From contig NZ_CP133592.1 of NCBI RefSeq assembly GCF_031312595.1, positions 1,736,001-1,800,000 on the forward strand: 64,000 nucleotides of DNA, read 5' to 3'. The stretch comes from Methanolobus sediminis (lineage in GTDB: Archaea > Halobacteriota > Methanosarcinia > Methanosarcinales > Methanosarcinaceae). The notes beneath the pieces were generated by a model. The model made no database searches and was not told the origin of the DNA. It worked only from the letters and a program-made list of their open reading frames with translations. The position numbers and the translations under genes were made by a program. Positions 34,878 through 43,612 of this stretch are shown here, piece by piece (position 1 is the stretch's first letter; each line of letters begins with the position of its first letter).

Positions 34878-36011
34878 TTAATCTACGCCAAGTATGCTGG
34901 CAAGTTCCAGGCCTTCGCTTCCTAGTTCTGCAAGCTGGTCGAATGCCTCTTCCTTGGTGATGTATTTCTCGGTCCTGGTTCCGTCAGAAGCTTCGATCTT
35001 GATCGTGATCTCATTCTTGACATAACCTTTTTCCAGAGATTCGGTTACAATTTCACCATACTGCTCGGCAATGAGCTTCAGGCAGTCAAAAACTTCATTG
35101 TTGCGAACAGCATCCTGGCCATCAAGAAGTATCTGGGTTAGTTTCTGGTGCTTGATGAAAAGTTCCATGTACTTTCTGACATCGTTCACAATGCCTGCAA
35201 TTTTATTGATGTCCAATGACTGTAAGAGTTTTTCATCACCAGTGATTTCAAATTCACCTTGGTATATCTGGTATGTGTCATTATCAGAAATAATCTTGAA
35301 TTTCTGGTCACCTTTCTTGTTTTCAAAGCTCAGATCAACGTGTTTGTCACCATCGAAGTTCATTGAAGTTACGGCGTAATCAGAAACATCGATCATTTTA
35401 ACCTTATTTTCTTTGGAAAAAATACCTGCTTTTGTCCAGGTTGGCAGGGATAATTCACCATAAACGTCCCTGATAATAAGTATATCATGAGCATAAACAA
35501 GGTCACAGGAATATTCCATCCCTGAGAACGATGCTTTAAGAATACCTTTTAAGGCTCCTTCTTTAGAAGACACCGAGTATGCTTTGTTCGCTCCGTAGAT
35601 GCCGGATTCAAAAAGAGGATTCAGATTGTTCAGCAGGTCCATCTCTATCTTGTAGATGCCGCTTTCGGATTGTCTCTTGATCTGTTCCAACTTCAGGTTC
35701 AGTTCCTTGAGTCCTTTGTCTGCGGTCTCAACACATGCATCGATAACTGAGTTTCTGCATTCCAGAATTTCCTTATCTTCTGCACCTTTTGAACGGTCAT
35801 CAACATACTGCTGGATGTCCTTGCTGAATTCTCCAATGGCTCTGATCCTTGCTTCAAGGGAGGATATTTCTTCAGTTTCCTCCTCGCTGAGCTCAATAGC
35901 AGAATTTTCAAGTGGCAGGACCTTCTTTGCCATTTCTATGAAGTTGTTAAGGTCCTGAATAAAATCTCTTTGTAAAGGTAATTCGGTAGAGTCCTGAAAT
36001 GTGTATTTCAT
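34878..36011 (-). CDS. Coiled-coil protein of unknown function
   Basis: 377 residues, soluble and acidic. The N-terminal ~145 residues are helical with heptad-like patterns (LSEEETEEISSLEARIRAIG and KGLKELNLKLEQIKRQSESG). A beta-rich middle (about 165-260) and a helical C-terminal domain follow. I do not recognise it. The gene has its own promoter region and a strong terminator, so it is transcribed alone, between the probable comF and tyrS. Confidence 0.7.
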   Translation of the reverse strand: MKYTFQDSTELPLQRDFIQDLNNFIEMAKKVLPLENSAIELSEEETEEISSLEARIRAIGEFSKDIQQYVDDRSKGAEDKEILECRNSVIDACVETADKGLKELNLKLEQIKRQSESGIYKIEMDLLNNLNPLFESGIYGANKAYSVSSKEGALKGILKASFSGMEYSCDLVYAHDILIIRDVYGELSLPTWTKAGIFSKENKVKMIDVSDYAVTSMNFDGDKHVDLSFENKKGDQKFKIISDNDTYQIYQGEFEITGDEKLLQSLDINKIAGIVNDVRKYMELFIKHQKLTQILLDGQDAVRNNEVFDCLKLIAEQYGEIVTESLEKGYVKNEITIKIEASDGTRTEKYITKEEAFDQLAELGSEGLELASILGVD

Positions 36012-36098
36012 CCTAATCCCCGTATTGTTTTTAATCTTTTAATCTTATATTCTTGCAGACATAATATATAAATTACTACTCAGGGGATGAAGCATATT

Positions 36099-37049
36099 TT
36101 AAATTACGCTTCTGACCACTTCAAGTATCATGTTCATGTATTTTGTAGCACCGTTCTTCAGGTCCATTGGATGAAGTTCCTCGGATGCGAATACTCTCTC
36201 CAGTTCCTCATAACCCTTGCATACGAGGTTGCCACCGAACTTTTCAGGTCTTTCAAAGACAACTTTTTCATATCTTGGGCAAATATGGTATTTGAAAAGC
36301 TCCATTACAGGATTATCTTCAACCTGTCCGATAGGACAGAATGCTTTCTTCATCTTTTTCGTCAGGTCAGCTTCAGTATCGTCCACTGATATGAAGTTGT
36401 TATTTGATGAGGACATCTTCTCCCCGTCAAGACCGAGAAGTATTGGTGTGTGGATACAGAGAGGTGCTTTAAAACCAAGTCCTGGAAGCCCTTCCCTTCC
36501 AAGCATGTGGATCTTCCTCTGGTCAATTCCACCAACTGCAACGTCAACACCAAGCATTGCGATGTCAACTGCCTGCATGATTGGGTAGACCATCTGGGAT
36601 ACTGCCGGGTCATCCATCTTTCTTCCGACTTCATCCATACTCCTTGTTGCCCTGTTCAGGGTTGTGCTACGTGTAAGTTTCAGCACGTTAAGGATGTACT
36701 CCTGTCCGAGCTGGTAATCGGAACCATAGACGAACCTTGTGTTCTCCTCATCAAGTCCCAGCGCAATGAAGCATCTTTTGTTGTAATCTGCAATCTCACG
36801 TACCTCTTCAAGTGTTCCCTTCTTGTTGAGGTATGCATGTACGTCTGCAAGAAGTACAGTGATCTTAAAACCGGCTTTCTGAAGGTCGAGAAGCTTGTTC
36901 ACAGTAAGAACGTGTCCCATATGGATCTTACCGCTTGGCTCATATCCGACATAGGCTGTAGGATGTTCCTTTGTTTCCAGAAGCTGTTTAAGTTCGTCCT
37001 CAGTCACTATTTCCTGCACATTTCTTTTTATAAGCTCAAGTTTATCCAT
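36099..37049 (-). CDS. tyrS: Tyrosyl-tRNA synthetase, archaeal type
   Basis: 316 residues, class I. The HIGH motif appears as GKIHMGHVLT (about 40-49) and the KMSKS loop as KMSSSN (about 211-216). The length and the lack of a bacterial S4 domain mark the archaeal/eukaryal TyrRS. It charges tRNA-Tyr in the cytosol. It stands 60 bp after (upstream of) thg1 on the same strand; both act on tRNA, but cotranscription is not certain. Confidence 0.95.
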   Translation of the reverse strand: MDKLELIKRNVQEIVTEDELKQLLETKEHPTAYVGYEPSGKIHMGHVLTVNKLLDLQKAGFKITVLLADVHAYLNKKGTLEEVREIADYNKRCFIALGLDEENTRFVYGSDYQLGQEYILNVLKLTRSTTLNRATRSMDEVGRKMDDPAVSQMVYPIMQAVDIAMLGVDVAVGGIDQRKIHMLGREGLPGLGFKAPLCIHTPILLGLDGEKMSSSNNNFISVDDTEADLTKKMKKAFCPIGQVEDNPVMELFKYHICPRYEKVVFERPEKFGGNLVCKGYEELERVFASEELHPMDLKNGATKYMNMILEVVRSVI

Positions 37050-37111
37050 AGGTTCACCTTATAAATCGTGGAATGTATAAACACATCTCTCTTTAAATGC
37101 TTTTTCTTCTT

Positions 37112-37852
37112 TTACTCGTCTGCGTTTTTAGCAAGGAGTTTCTCAAGAAAAGCCTCTCCTTCTTCAGAAGAGAATAAAGGAATGTCATAATCCGTAAACA
37201 CTTTTGACCTTATGCTGGTGGTCTTGACATTAAGCTGAGGGTTGAATCCTTCTATCTCGTTCTCTTTTTTCATCACCATTATCCCACGCCTTTGCCATGT
37301 GGGAACTTTAGAGATGTTTATCCCTCTTTCAAAAAGCAACTCATGCATGTCAGATGCTCCCTTGTTCTTAAGCATCTTTGCAGCTTCATGTTCCTGCATA
37401 CCCTCTGAAATCAGGGTATAGTATGCGTAGGAATTGATACAATTGCGCCATGCTTCATCCTGTCTCCAGATGAGATATTCACGAACATCTTCTTCATGGA
37501 CTGGTATAATTCTCGAATCAAAGGAAACTGGTTCTTCAGGATTTAGTGCCATGCTAAAAGCACTGCTGATATAAGACGGAATTATCGAGTCCATTTTCTC
37601 GATTCTGCCGTCAAAGGCCTCATCCCTGAAAAAGAAACTAATCTCGTCAGAAAAAGTATAAGCAAAAACAGGGCTCAATCCGCTTTTCTTAAAAAAGGCC
37701 TCTATTGCCTCTACAATAGCGGATGTGAACCTTTCATCATAAGGTTTCTCAAAACCCATGCGTGACAGCGCATTCTTAAAATTCCTTCCATCAATGCGCA
37801 CGACTACAGGCGGTATACAACGCAGATCCGAATAGATCTCTCGCCTTTTCAT
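37112..37852 (-). CDS. thg1: tRNA-His guanylyltransferase (Thg1 family)
   Basis: 246 residues. The metal-binding motif RIDGRNF (19-25, Asp21) and SDE (68-70, Asp69) of the reverse polymerase are intact. Archaeal Thg1 adds G-1 to tRNA-His by templated 3'-5' addition and can repair tRNA 5' ends. In Methanosarcina acetivorans this gene is known to contain an in-frame amber (pyrrolysine) codon. Here the frame is continuous and ends with TAA, so no readthrough is needed. It follows the PRC-barrel gene by 3 bp, so the two are coupled. Confidence 0.93.
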   Translation of the reverse strand: MKRREIYSDLRCIPPVVVRIDGRNFKNALSRMGFEKPYDERFTSAIVEAIEAFFKKSGLSPVFAYTFSDEISFFFRDEAFDGRIEKMDSIIPSYISSAFSMALNPEEPVSFDSRIIPVHEEDVREYLIWRQDEAWRNCINSYAYYTLISEGMQEHEAAKMLKNKGASDMHELLFERGINISKVPTWQRRGIMVMKKENEIEGFNPQLNVKTTSIRSKVFTDYDIPLFSSEEGEAFLEKLLAKNADE

Positions 37853-37855
37853 GGC

Positions 37856-38125
37856 TCAGTCTTCTTCTACCACTTTATTGGCTTTTCTGAACTTGTTTAC
37901 AACATTTCTCACAAGTACGATATCTCCTGCGGTGATAACCCACCTGTAAGGAATTATAACTCCTCTTGAAGTTACGTCAAAAATATCTCTGTTGATGTCA
38001 GAAACAGCAATTCCTCTTACTTTTCTCTCGTCAACATCTAACACAAGGTCAGCGACCTTACCTACATATGTACCTGTTTCGGTATAAATGTTCAATCCAA
38101 AAAGTGAAGTTATGTCTGCACGCAT
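37856..38125 (-). CDS. PRC-barrel domain protein
   Basis: 89 residues forming a single PRC barrel: LFGLNIYTETGTYVGKVADL (9-28), GVIIPYRWVITAGDIVLV near the C-terminus. Archaeal stand-alone PRC barrels have been linked to RNA metabolism and to the cell-division CdpB proteins. Coupling with thg1 suggests the former, but the evidence is only adjacency. Confidence 0.85.
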   Translation of the reverse strand: MRADITSLFGLNIYTETGTYVGKVADLVLDVDERKVRGIAVSDINRDIFDVTSRGVIIPYRWVITAGDIVLVRNVVNKFRKANKVVEED

Positions 38126-38194
38126 GATATCCCTACCCTCTTTTATTTTACTTATATATGAATATTTGTATGTAAGTCGGAAATTTCGTGTCTT

Positions 38195-38222
38195 ATGTCC
38201 TGTTTTGAGGACATTTTTTTTG
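38195..38222 (+). terminator. Plus-strand intrinsic terminator between two minus-strand genes
   Basis: ATGTCCT (38195-38201), loop GTTTTG, AGGACAT (38208-38214), then eight T. The orientation fits plus-strand transcripts, yet both flanking genes are on the minus strand. The TTATGTCCT unit recurs at the malate dehydrogenase stop (38231-38239). Confidence 0.55.
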
Positions 38223-38231
38223 ATCTCTTAC

Positions 38232-39155
38232 TTATGTCCTTATGGTTGCAATACCATTCTTTACTGCTTCAGCCGACCTTTGCAGAGCACTTGCTTCCCT
38301 CTCAGTGAGCTCCAGTTCGATGATTTCTTCAACTCCGCATCTTCCAAGTTTGACAGGCACACCAAGACAGATATCATGCTGCCCGTATTCACCATTAAGG
38401 AATGCAGATGCTGGGACTATTTTCTTTGTATCTTTAAGTATGGCTTCAACCATTATTGTGATGGCAGCAGAAGGTGCGTAGAATGCACTTCCGTTTTTTA
38501 GGTGACCCACGATCTCAGCACCGGCATTTATAGTCCTGTCAATTATTCTGTTGATGGTTTCATTATCCATGAGCTTGCTCAGAGGTATTCCCGAAACAGT
38601 TGAATACTCCGGGAGCGGAACCATTGAATCTCCATGCCCACCCAGTACCATGGCATCAACGTCCCTGACTGAACAGTTCATTTCCTTTGCAATGAAGGAT
38701 GCAAAACGGCTTGAATCAAGAAGACCGCTCATTCCGAACACTCTGTTCCTGTCAAACTGGGTGCAGCGAAGTGCTGCGTAGGTAATGATATCAAGGGGAT
38801 TTGTCACGGTCATTATAATAGAATCTGGTGCATATTTCTGGATATTCTCACAGACCTGCTGTGTGATCTTGATATTAGTTGCCAGCAGGTCACTCCTGTC
38901 CATCCCTGGCTTGCGTGCAATTCCCGCTGTTACCACGACAATATCTGAATCCGCGATGTCTGCATAGTCATTCGTCCCTGTAACATCAACATCGTAACCC
39001 ATAAGCGGAGCTGCCTGGAGTATGTCAAGCGCTTTTCCCTGTGGTAGTCCCTCAACAATGTCAACCATGACAACATCTGCGATGTTAAGTTCTGCAAGTC
39101 TCTGGACTGTGGTGGCACCTACATTGCCTGAACCGATAACTGCAACTTTGTTCAT
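38232..39155 (-). CDS. mdh: Malate dehydrogenase (LDH-like type)
   Basis: 307 residues. NAD-binding GSGNVGATT (8-16), Asp32 (MVDIVEG), which favours NAD over NADP, substrate arginines in GIARKPGMDR, TNPLD, and the catalytic His in LGGHGDSMVP. The Arg-containing loop ARKPGMDR identifies malate rather than lactate as substrate. It interconverts malate and oxaloacetate for the partial citric acid cycle that supplies 2-oxoglutarate or fumarate. A TATA-rich region (39180-39215) lies upstream of the ATG. Confidence 0.93.
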   Translation of the reverse strand: MNKVAVIGSGNVGATTVQRLAELNIADVVMVDIVEGLPQGKALDILQAAPLMGYDVDVTGTNDYADIADSDIVVVTAGIARKPGMDRSDLLATNIKITQQVCENIQKYAPDSIIMTVTNPLDIITYAALRCTQFDRNRVFGMSGLLDSSRFASFIAKEMNCSVRDVDAMVLGGHGDSMVPLPEYSTVSGIPLSKLMDNETINRIIDRTINAGAEIVGHLKNGSAFYAPSAAITIMVEAILKDTKKIVPASAFLNGEYGQHDICLGVPVKLGRCGVEEIIELELTEREASALQRSAEAVKNGIATIRT

Positions 39156-39337
39156 GTAAATCTCCTGATGGGCTTGAATTTATGTATATATATGTATGGT
39201 ATATACAGTATAATTACTTCGTCAAATGTGGGGATTGAATTCAATATGTATATATCGGAGCTTATTTTATTTAGCACTTGCAGCTAGCAATCATAGTTAT
39301 CAATACCTTCTGTTATAACTGAAAAAGGGAATACATC

Positions 39338-40087
39338 ATGCTTACAAGTACTTACATTCACATGCCGCGGATCGGTGCAACCGTGGAAAAAAAGATATGG
39401 TCCAACGGGATCAGAACCTGGGAAGAATTCATGGATAATCATGATTGTCTTTTGATACCGTCTTCCAAAAAAGACATGATAATAACAGGAATCCGGGATT
39501 CTGTAGAACATCTTGAGGCCCGGGATTTCGAGTTCTTTGCAAGATCACTGCCTTCATCCGAACAATGGAGAGCTTTCAGGGAATTCTCTGGCAAAGTGGC
39601 TTATGTAGATATAGAAACCACTGGCCTTTCTCCCGGAAGTTCGTCAATCACAGTTGTCGGGATATATGACGGAAAAGAAGCCAGGACATTTGTAAAAGGC
39701 ATTGATCTTGACGATATTGTGGACGTATTCCCTAAATATGAGTTTCTCGTAACCTTCAACGGTGCAAGATTCGATCTACCTTTCATTAAGCGTGAGTTCC
39801 CTGAGATTAAGTTCAACCAGCTACATGCTGACCTGATGTATCCGCTGCGCCGTATAAAACTAACAGGCGGCCTGAAAAAGATTGAATGCGACCTGGGTAT
39901 TTCAAGGGCAGAGGAAACCGTAGGTATCAGTGGGTTTGATGCTGTGCGTCTCTGGCACCAGTACGAGCGTGGCGATGAAGAAGCCCTTGACCTTCTCCTG
40001 AAATACAACCGTGAGGATATCATTAACCTCAAAACCATCATTGATATGACACTTTCACGCTTTATAGAAAACAAGTTCTCTGAATAA
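39338..40087 (+). CDS. RNase H-like (DEDD) exonuclease-domain protein, YprB type
   Basis: 249 residues. The exonuclease motifs are visible: Exo I VDIETTGL (about 90-97), Exo II NGARFDLPF (about 146-154) and Exo III YNREDIINL (about 226-234), giving four acidic residues. An N-terminal ~80-residue helix-rich region precedes them. It lies 7 bp upstream of uvrC, suggesting a DNA-repair or RNA-processing role in the same operon. Exact substrate unknown. Confidence 0.85.
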   Translation: MLTSTYIHMPRIGATVEKKIWSNGIRTWEEFMDNHDCLLIPSSKKDMIITGIRDSVEHLEARDFEFFARSLPSSEQWRAFREFSGKVAYVDIETTGLSPGSSSITVVGIYDGKEARTFVKGIDLDDIVDVFPKYEFLVTFNGARFDLPFIKREFPEIKFNQLHADLMYPLRRIKLTGGLKKIECDLGISRAEETVGISGFDAVRLWHQYERGDEEALDLLLKYNREDIINLKTIIDMTLSRFIENKFSE

Positions 40088-40094
40088 GTTTCAC

Positions 40095-41891
40095 ATGAAG
40101 TTCGACCTGAAGACACTTCCTGCACTTCCCGGTGTGTATCTTATGAAAGATGCTTCCGGGGATGTGATCTATGTGGGTAAGGCCAAATCCCTGGATAAAA
40201 GGGTGCGTCAGTACTTTCAGTCAAAGAGAAATCTCTCTCCTAAAACTGTCACTCTTGTAACACACATAGATGACATAGAGTACATTGTAACTGATTCTGA
40301 AATAGATGCCCTTGTACTTGAAGCAAATCTCATCAAAAAGTACAAGCCGCGTTACAATGTCCGCCTGAAGGATGACAAACGCTATCCTTATGTCAAGGTC
40401 ACTATAAATTCGGAATTTCCTCGTATATTCCTGACCAGAAGGCGACTTATGGATGGAGCAATCTACTTTGGTCCATACACTAATGCAAAAGCCATCCGAA
40501 CTACTCTTGACATAATTTCCCGAATCTTCATGCTCAGGCAATGCAAAAAGAAAATAGAGCCCGGAAAAACACGGCCATGTCTTAACTACCATATTAAACG
40601 ATGTATGGCTCCATGTAAAGAAGGTCTTGATAAGGAGGAATATCGTGGTAGGGTCATGGAAGCTGTCAGGCTTCTGAAAGGTGAGACTTCAGGTCTTTTA
40701 AAGGAACTGGACAAAAAGATGCGTTCCTTTGCAGAACAGCAGGACTATGAATCTGCCGCAATTATCAGGGACCAGATAGAATCTGTTAAATCCATCTCCG
40801 AGCAGCAGATAGCAACATCAGGGATGGATGACCGTGATGTTATTGCAGCAGTTGCAGGTGAGAATGCCATCTACATTCAGGTATTCTATGTTCGTCAGGG
40901 AAGCATGGTTGGAAAAGCTGATTTTACTCTTCTGGGTGCCAATACTTCTGAAAGTATTGAGGAATCCATGGCTCAGTTTGTCAAGCAATATTATCAGGAT
41001 TCGCCGATCCCGCCTGAGATCCTTGTGCAGTATGAGCTTCCCGATATTGAACTCATAGTAAAATGGCTCTGCCAGCGTTCCGGAAGGGATGTGCGTGTTA
41101 ATGTTCCACAGCGGGGGGACAAGAAAAAACTGGTGGAAATGGCTGCAAGGAATGCTGAGATGTCAAAAAGGATGGCCGGTTTGAAATCAACACCATCAGA
41201 ATCTGCTATAGAAGCGCTGGAATCATTGAAGGATGTTCTTTCTTTGGAAACGCTTCCTCTACATATAGAAGGATTTGATATTTCCAATATTTCCGGAACA
41301 AATCCTGTAGGTTCAATGGTTTATTTTGAAAACGGAAGACCTGCAAACAGCAAATACAGACAGCATAATATCAAGACTGTAAAGGGAATTGATGATTTTG
41401 CCATGATGGCTGAAGTGGTTCACAGAAGATATTCACGGTTACTGAAGAATAAAGAACCTCTGCCGGATTTGATTCTCATAGATGGAGGTCCGGGGCAGGT
41501 TGGTGCTGCAAAATCCTCTCTTGATGCTCTGGGACTTGAAATTCCTATGATTGGTTTAGCCAAGAGGTTTGAACATATAATCACCACAAAGAAAGGACCG
41601 GATGAGGTTATAATTCTCCCTCACAGTTCACCTGCATTAAAAATGCTGATGCATATTCGCGATGAAGCCCACAGGTTTGCGGTGAGTTCCCATCGCCGCA
41701 GACGTTCTGCAAGCCTGACTCATTCAGAGCTGGATTCTATTCCAGGTGTTGGTTCTTCACGAAAGAAAATTCTGCTTGAGAATTTCGATTCAATAGACAG
41801 GATAAAAATGTCATCCGTAGATGAACTTTCGTCTCTTGATGGGATAAGCAAAAATCTTGCCCGGAAGATACTGGATCATCTAAACAAATAA
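40095..41891 (+). CDS. uvrC: Excinuclease ABC subunit C
   Basis: 598 residues, full length. GIY-YIG nuclease at the N-terminus (PGVYLMKDASGDVIYVGKAK, about 11-30), a Cys cluster near 152-176, the UVR motif QQDYESAAIIRDQI (about 214-227), the RNase H-like endonuclease with FDISNISGTNPVGSM (about 395-409), and a C-terminal tandem HhH. With UvrA and UvrB it makes the dual incision of nucleotide excision repair. The bacterial UvrABC system is present in mesophilic methanogens, acquired by transfer; uvrA and uvrB are not in the window. Confidence 0.97.
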   Translation: MKFDLKTLPALPGVYLMKDASGDVIYVGKAKSLDKRVRQYFQSKRNLSPKTVTLVTHIDDIEYIVTDSEIDALVLEANLIKKYKPRYNVRLKDDKRYPYVKVTINSEFPRIFLTRRRLMDGAIYFGPYTNAKAIRTTLDIISRIFMLRQCKKKIEPGKTRPCLNYHIKRCMAPCKEGLDKEEYRGRVMEAVRLLKGETSGLLKELDKKMRSFAEQQDYESAAIIRDQIESVKSISEQQIATSGMDDRDVIAAVAGENAIYIQVFYVRQGSMVGKADFTLLGANTSESIEESMAQFVKQYYQDSPIPPEILVQYELPDIELIVKWLCQRSGRDVRVNVPQRGDKKKLVEMAARNAEMSKRMAGLKSTPSESAIEALESLKDVLSLETLPLHIEGFDISNISGTNPVGSMVYFENGRPANSKYRQHNIKTVKGIDDFAMMAEVVHRRYSRLLKNKEPLPDLILIDGGPGQVGAAKSSLDALGLEIPMIGLAKRFEHIITTKKGPDEVIILPHSSPALKMLMHIRDEAHRFAVSSHRRRRSASLTHSELDSIPGVGSSRKKILLENFDSIDRIKMSSVDELSSLDGISKNLARKILDHLNK

Positions 41892-41984
41892 TTAAATCTA
41901 ATTGAATTATTTGCGGCAAAAATAAATACTGTGGGTTCCAATATTGGTTTGGAATAATTTTGGTAAACAGTATAGTGTGATTAA

Positions 41985-42716
41985 ATGGGAAATGAATTGG
42001 AGTTTTACGGGAAAACATATAGTCCTGATATCAGGATGTTGCATGATATGGATGAGGTAGTACACGATCAGCCGTGGCTGCGTTCACAGGACAATATTGA
42101 ACTTTATTACATGTATCGTGATCTCTCGGCAGATGAAAAAGACCACAAAAGAATAGTCGATAATAGGCTCAGGTATGACATCACAATAATTCCACCTGCA
42201 ATGTTGGGTGATGAGTATGTCAAGACAGCAGGTCATTATCATCCTGCAGTGGAAGGTCATCACCTTTCGTACGCTGAAATTTATCAGGTGCTTGAAGGCA
42301 AAGCAACTTATTTTCTCCAGAAAGCTGAAAATGGAAAGGTTGTTGATGTAATTGTCTGTGAGGCAACGGCAGGAGATCTTGTTCTGGTGCCCCCTGACTA
42401 TGGGCATATAACTATCAATGCTTCACAGGAAACACTTAAAATGGCTAACTGGGTGTGCCGGGATTTCTCCTCCCAGTATGAGCCTGTTAAAAAAATGTCG
42501 GGTGGAGCTTACTATCTGTTAAAAGGTGGTTTTGTAAAGAATCCGGATTATCCATCGGTGCCTGAGATAAGGTATGAGAAACCACATGATTATCCGGAGG
42601 TCAATTTGTTCTGTGGAACTGATATGTACGTCATGGTAAAGGAGATTGAAAAACTTGATTTCCTTGTGCATCCACAGGATCATCCAGAGGTATTCGGACG
42701 TATGGCATCTGTCTGA
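41985..42716 (+). CDS. pgi: Glucose-6-phosphate isomerase, archaeal cupin type
   Basis: 243 residues of the cupin superfamily, unrelated to the usual PGI. Metal-site motif KTAGHYHP (about 78-85) followed by EGHHLSYAEIYQVLEG (about 88-103), and a second His in PPDYGHITINA. It interconverts glucose-6-phosphate and fructose-6-phosphate for gluconeogenesis and glycogen metabolism. The protein is longer than the ~190-residue Pyrococcus enzyme because of a C-terminal extension. Monocistronic. Confidence 0.92.
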   Translation: MGNELEFYGKTYSPDIRMLHDMDEVVHDQPWLRSQDNIELYYMYRDLSADEKDHKRIVDNRLRYDITIIPPAMLGDEYVKTAGHYHPAVEGHHLSYAEIYQVLEGKATYFLQKAENGKVVDVIVCEATAGDLVLVPPDYGHITINASQETLKMANWVCRDFSSQYEPVKKMSGGAYYLLKGGFVKNPDYPSVPEIRYEKPHDYPEVNLFCGTDMYVMVKEIEKLDFLVHPQDHPEVFGRMASV

Positions 42717-42806
42717 ATCTCTATTTTTTATTGCTCTTTATGCGAAACTATAAATGTCTGGCAGGTACTAGTCTTAGAAATAAAGCAGTTACAAAACGGT
42801 AGAGGT

Positions 42807-43568
42807 ATGTCTTTGCAAAGGAACCAGCGCATTCAGTTCACATCGTCTAAAATAGAAGACCTGATGTTCAGGACCACCTTCAATCCTAAAACAATGGAGG
42901 GTGACGTTATCGTGAACCTTTCACTTATTAATAAACAGGACTATGATGATGTTCTCAAGATCTTCAGCATGGCCATTAATAGCGGGCTTGCCGTAAGTCC
43001 GTTGCTTAAGATTCTTCACGAAGGTGATTCAATAGGTGACAGGAAAATCGGTGAAGGCGAAATTGGTTTTGCAACTGTATGCAGCATTACTATCGATGGT
43101 CTTCTCCTCAAAGCCGGTGTTATGGTAAAGCCACGCTTTGGAGGTCTTGTTGAGATACGCGATGGTGAGCCTGTACGTTTTACAAATGTGTTAACATATA
43201 AGAGTACTACAATAGACCCTCTTGAGGTTCTCATGTCACAGGAACTGACCTCTGTGATGAGTATGCTCAAGACCGGTTCCGGTAAGATTCTTGCAAACCT
43301 GCGTGAGGCGCCCATGGTTGCAAGGGATATCATAGACAGTACACTGGCTGACATGGTAGATGCCGGAATCAATGGAATCTTGGAGGTAGGAGAACCAAAT
43401 ACCAGAATTCTTGACGTTCCGGTTGAGCGTGACCACCTGGGTATCGTGGTAATAGGCGGTACTAATCCGATGGCTATTGTGCAGGAGCACGGAATTCCTA
43501 TCACGACAAATGCAATGTCCACTCTTATCGACATTAACAAGTTGTCCCACATCAACGACTTTGTTTGA
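42807..43568 (+). CDS. NrpR regulatory-domain protein without HTH (NrpRII-like)
   Basis: 253 residues made only of the NrpR (DUF128) effector domain; for example [20 protein letters not shown] (about 80-99), [14 protein letters not shown] and [20 protein letters not shown]. NrpR represses nitrogen-fixation and assimilation genes and is released by 2-oxoglutarate. In Methanosarcina the function is split: NrpRI carries the winged helix and NrpRII only this domain. No DNA-binding helix is visible here. The N-terminal 15 residues are basic. NrpRI must be elsewhere. Confidence 0.88.
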   Translation: MSLQRNQRIQFTSSKIEDLMFRTTFNPKTMEGDVIVNLSLINKQDYDDVLKIFSMAINSGLAVSPLLKILHEGDSIGDRKIGEGEIGFATVCSITIDGLLLKAGVMVKPRFGGLVEIRDGEPVRFTNVLTYKSTTIDPLEVLMSQELTSVMSMLKTGSGKILANLREAPMVARDIIDSTLADMVDAGINGILEVGEPNTRILDVPVERDHLGIVVIGGTNPMAIVQEHGIPITTNAMSTLIDINKLSHINDFV

Positions 43569-43612
43569 TGTGGTTTAAAAAATAGTTTTAATTACAGTTT
43601 GCATTCATAATT

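Noticed and set aside
37112-37852. Pyrrolysine (in-frame UAG) in thg1
   Set aside because: The frame was read through and contains no TAG; it ends with TAA.
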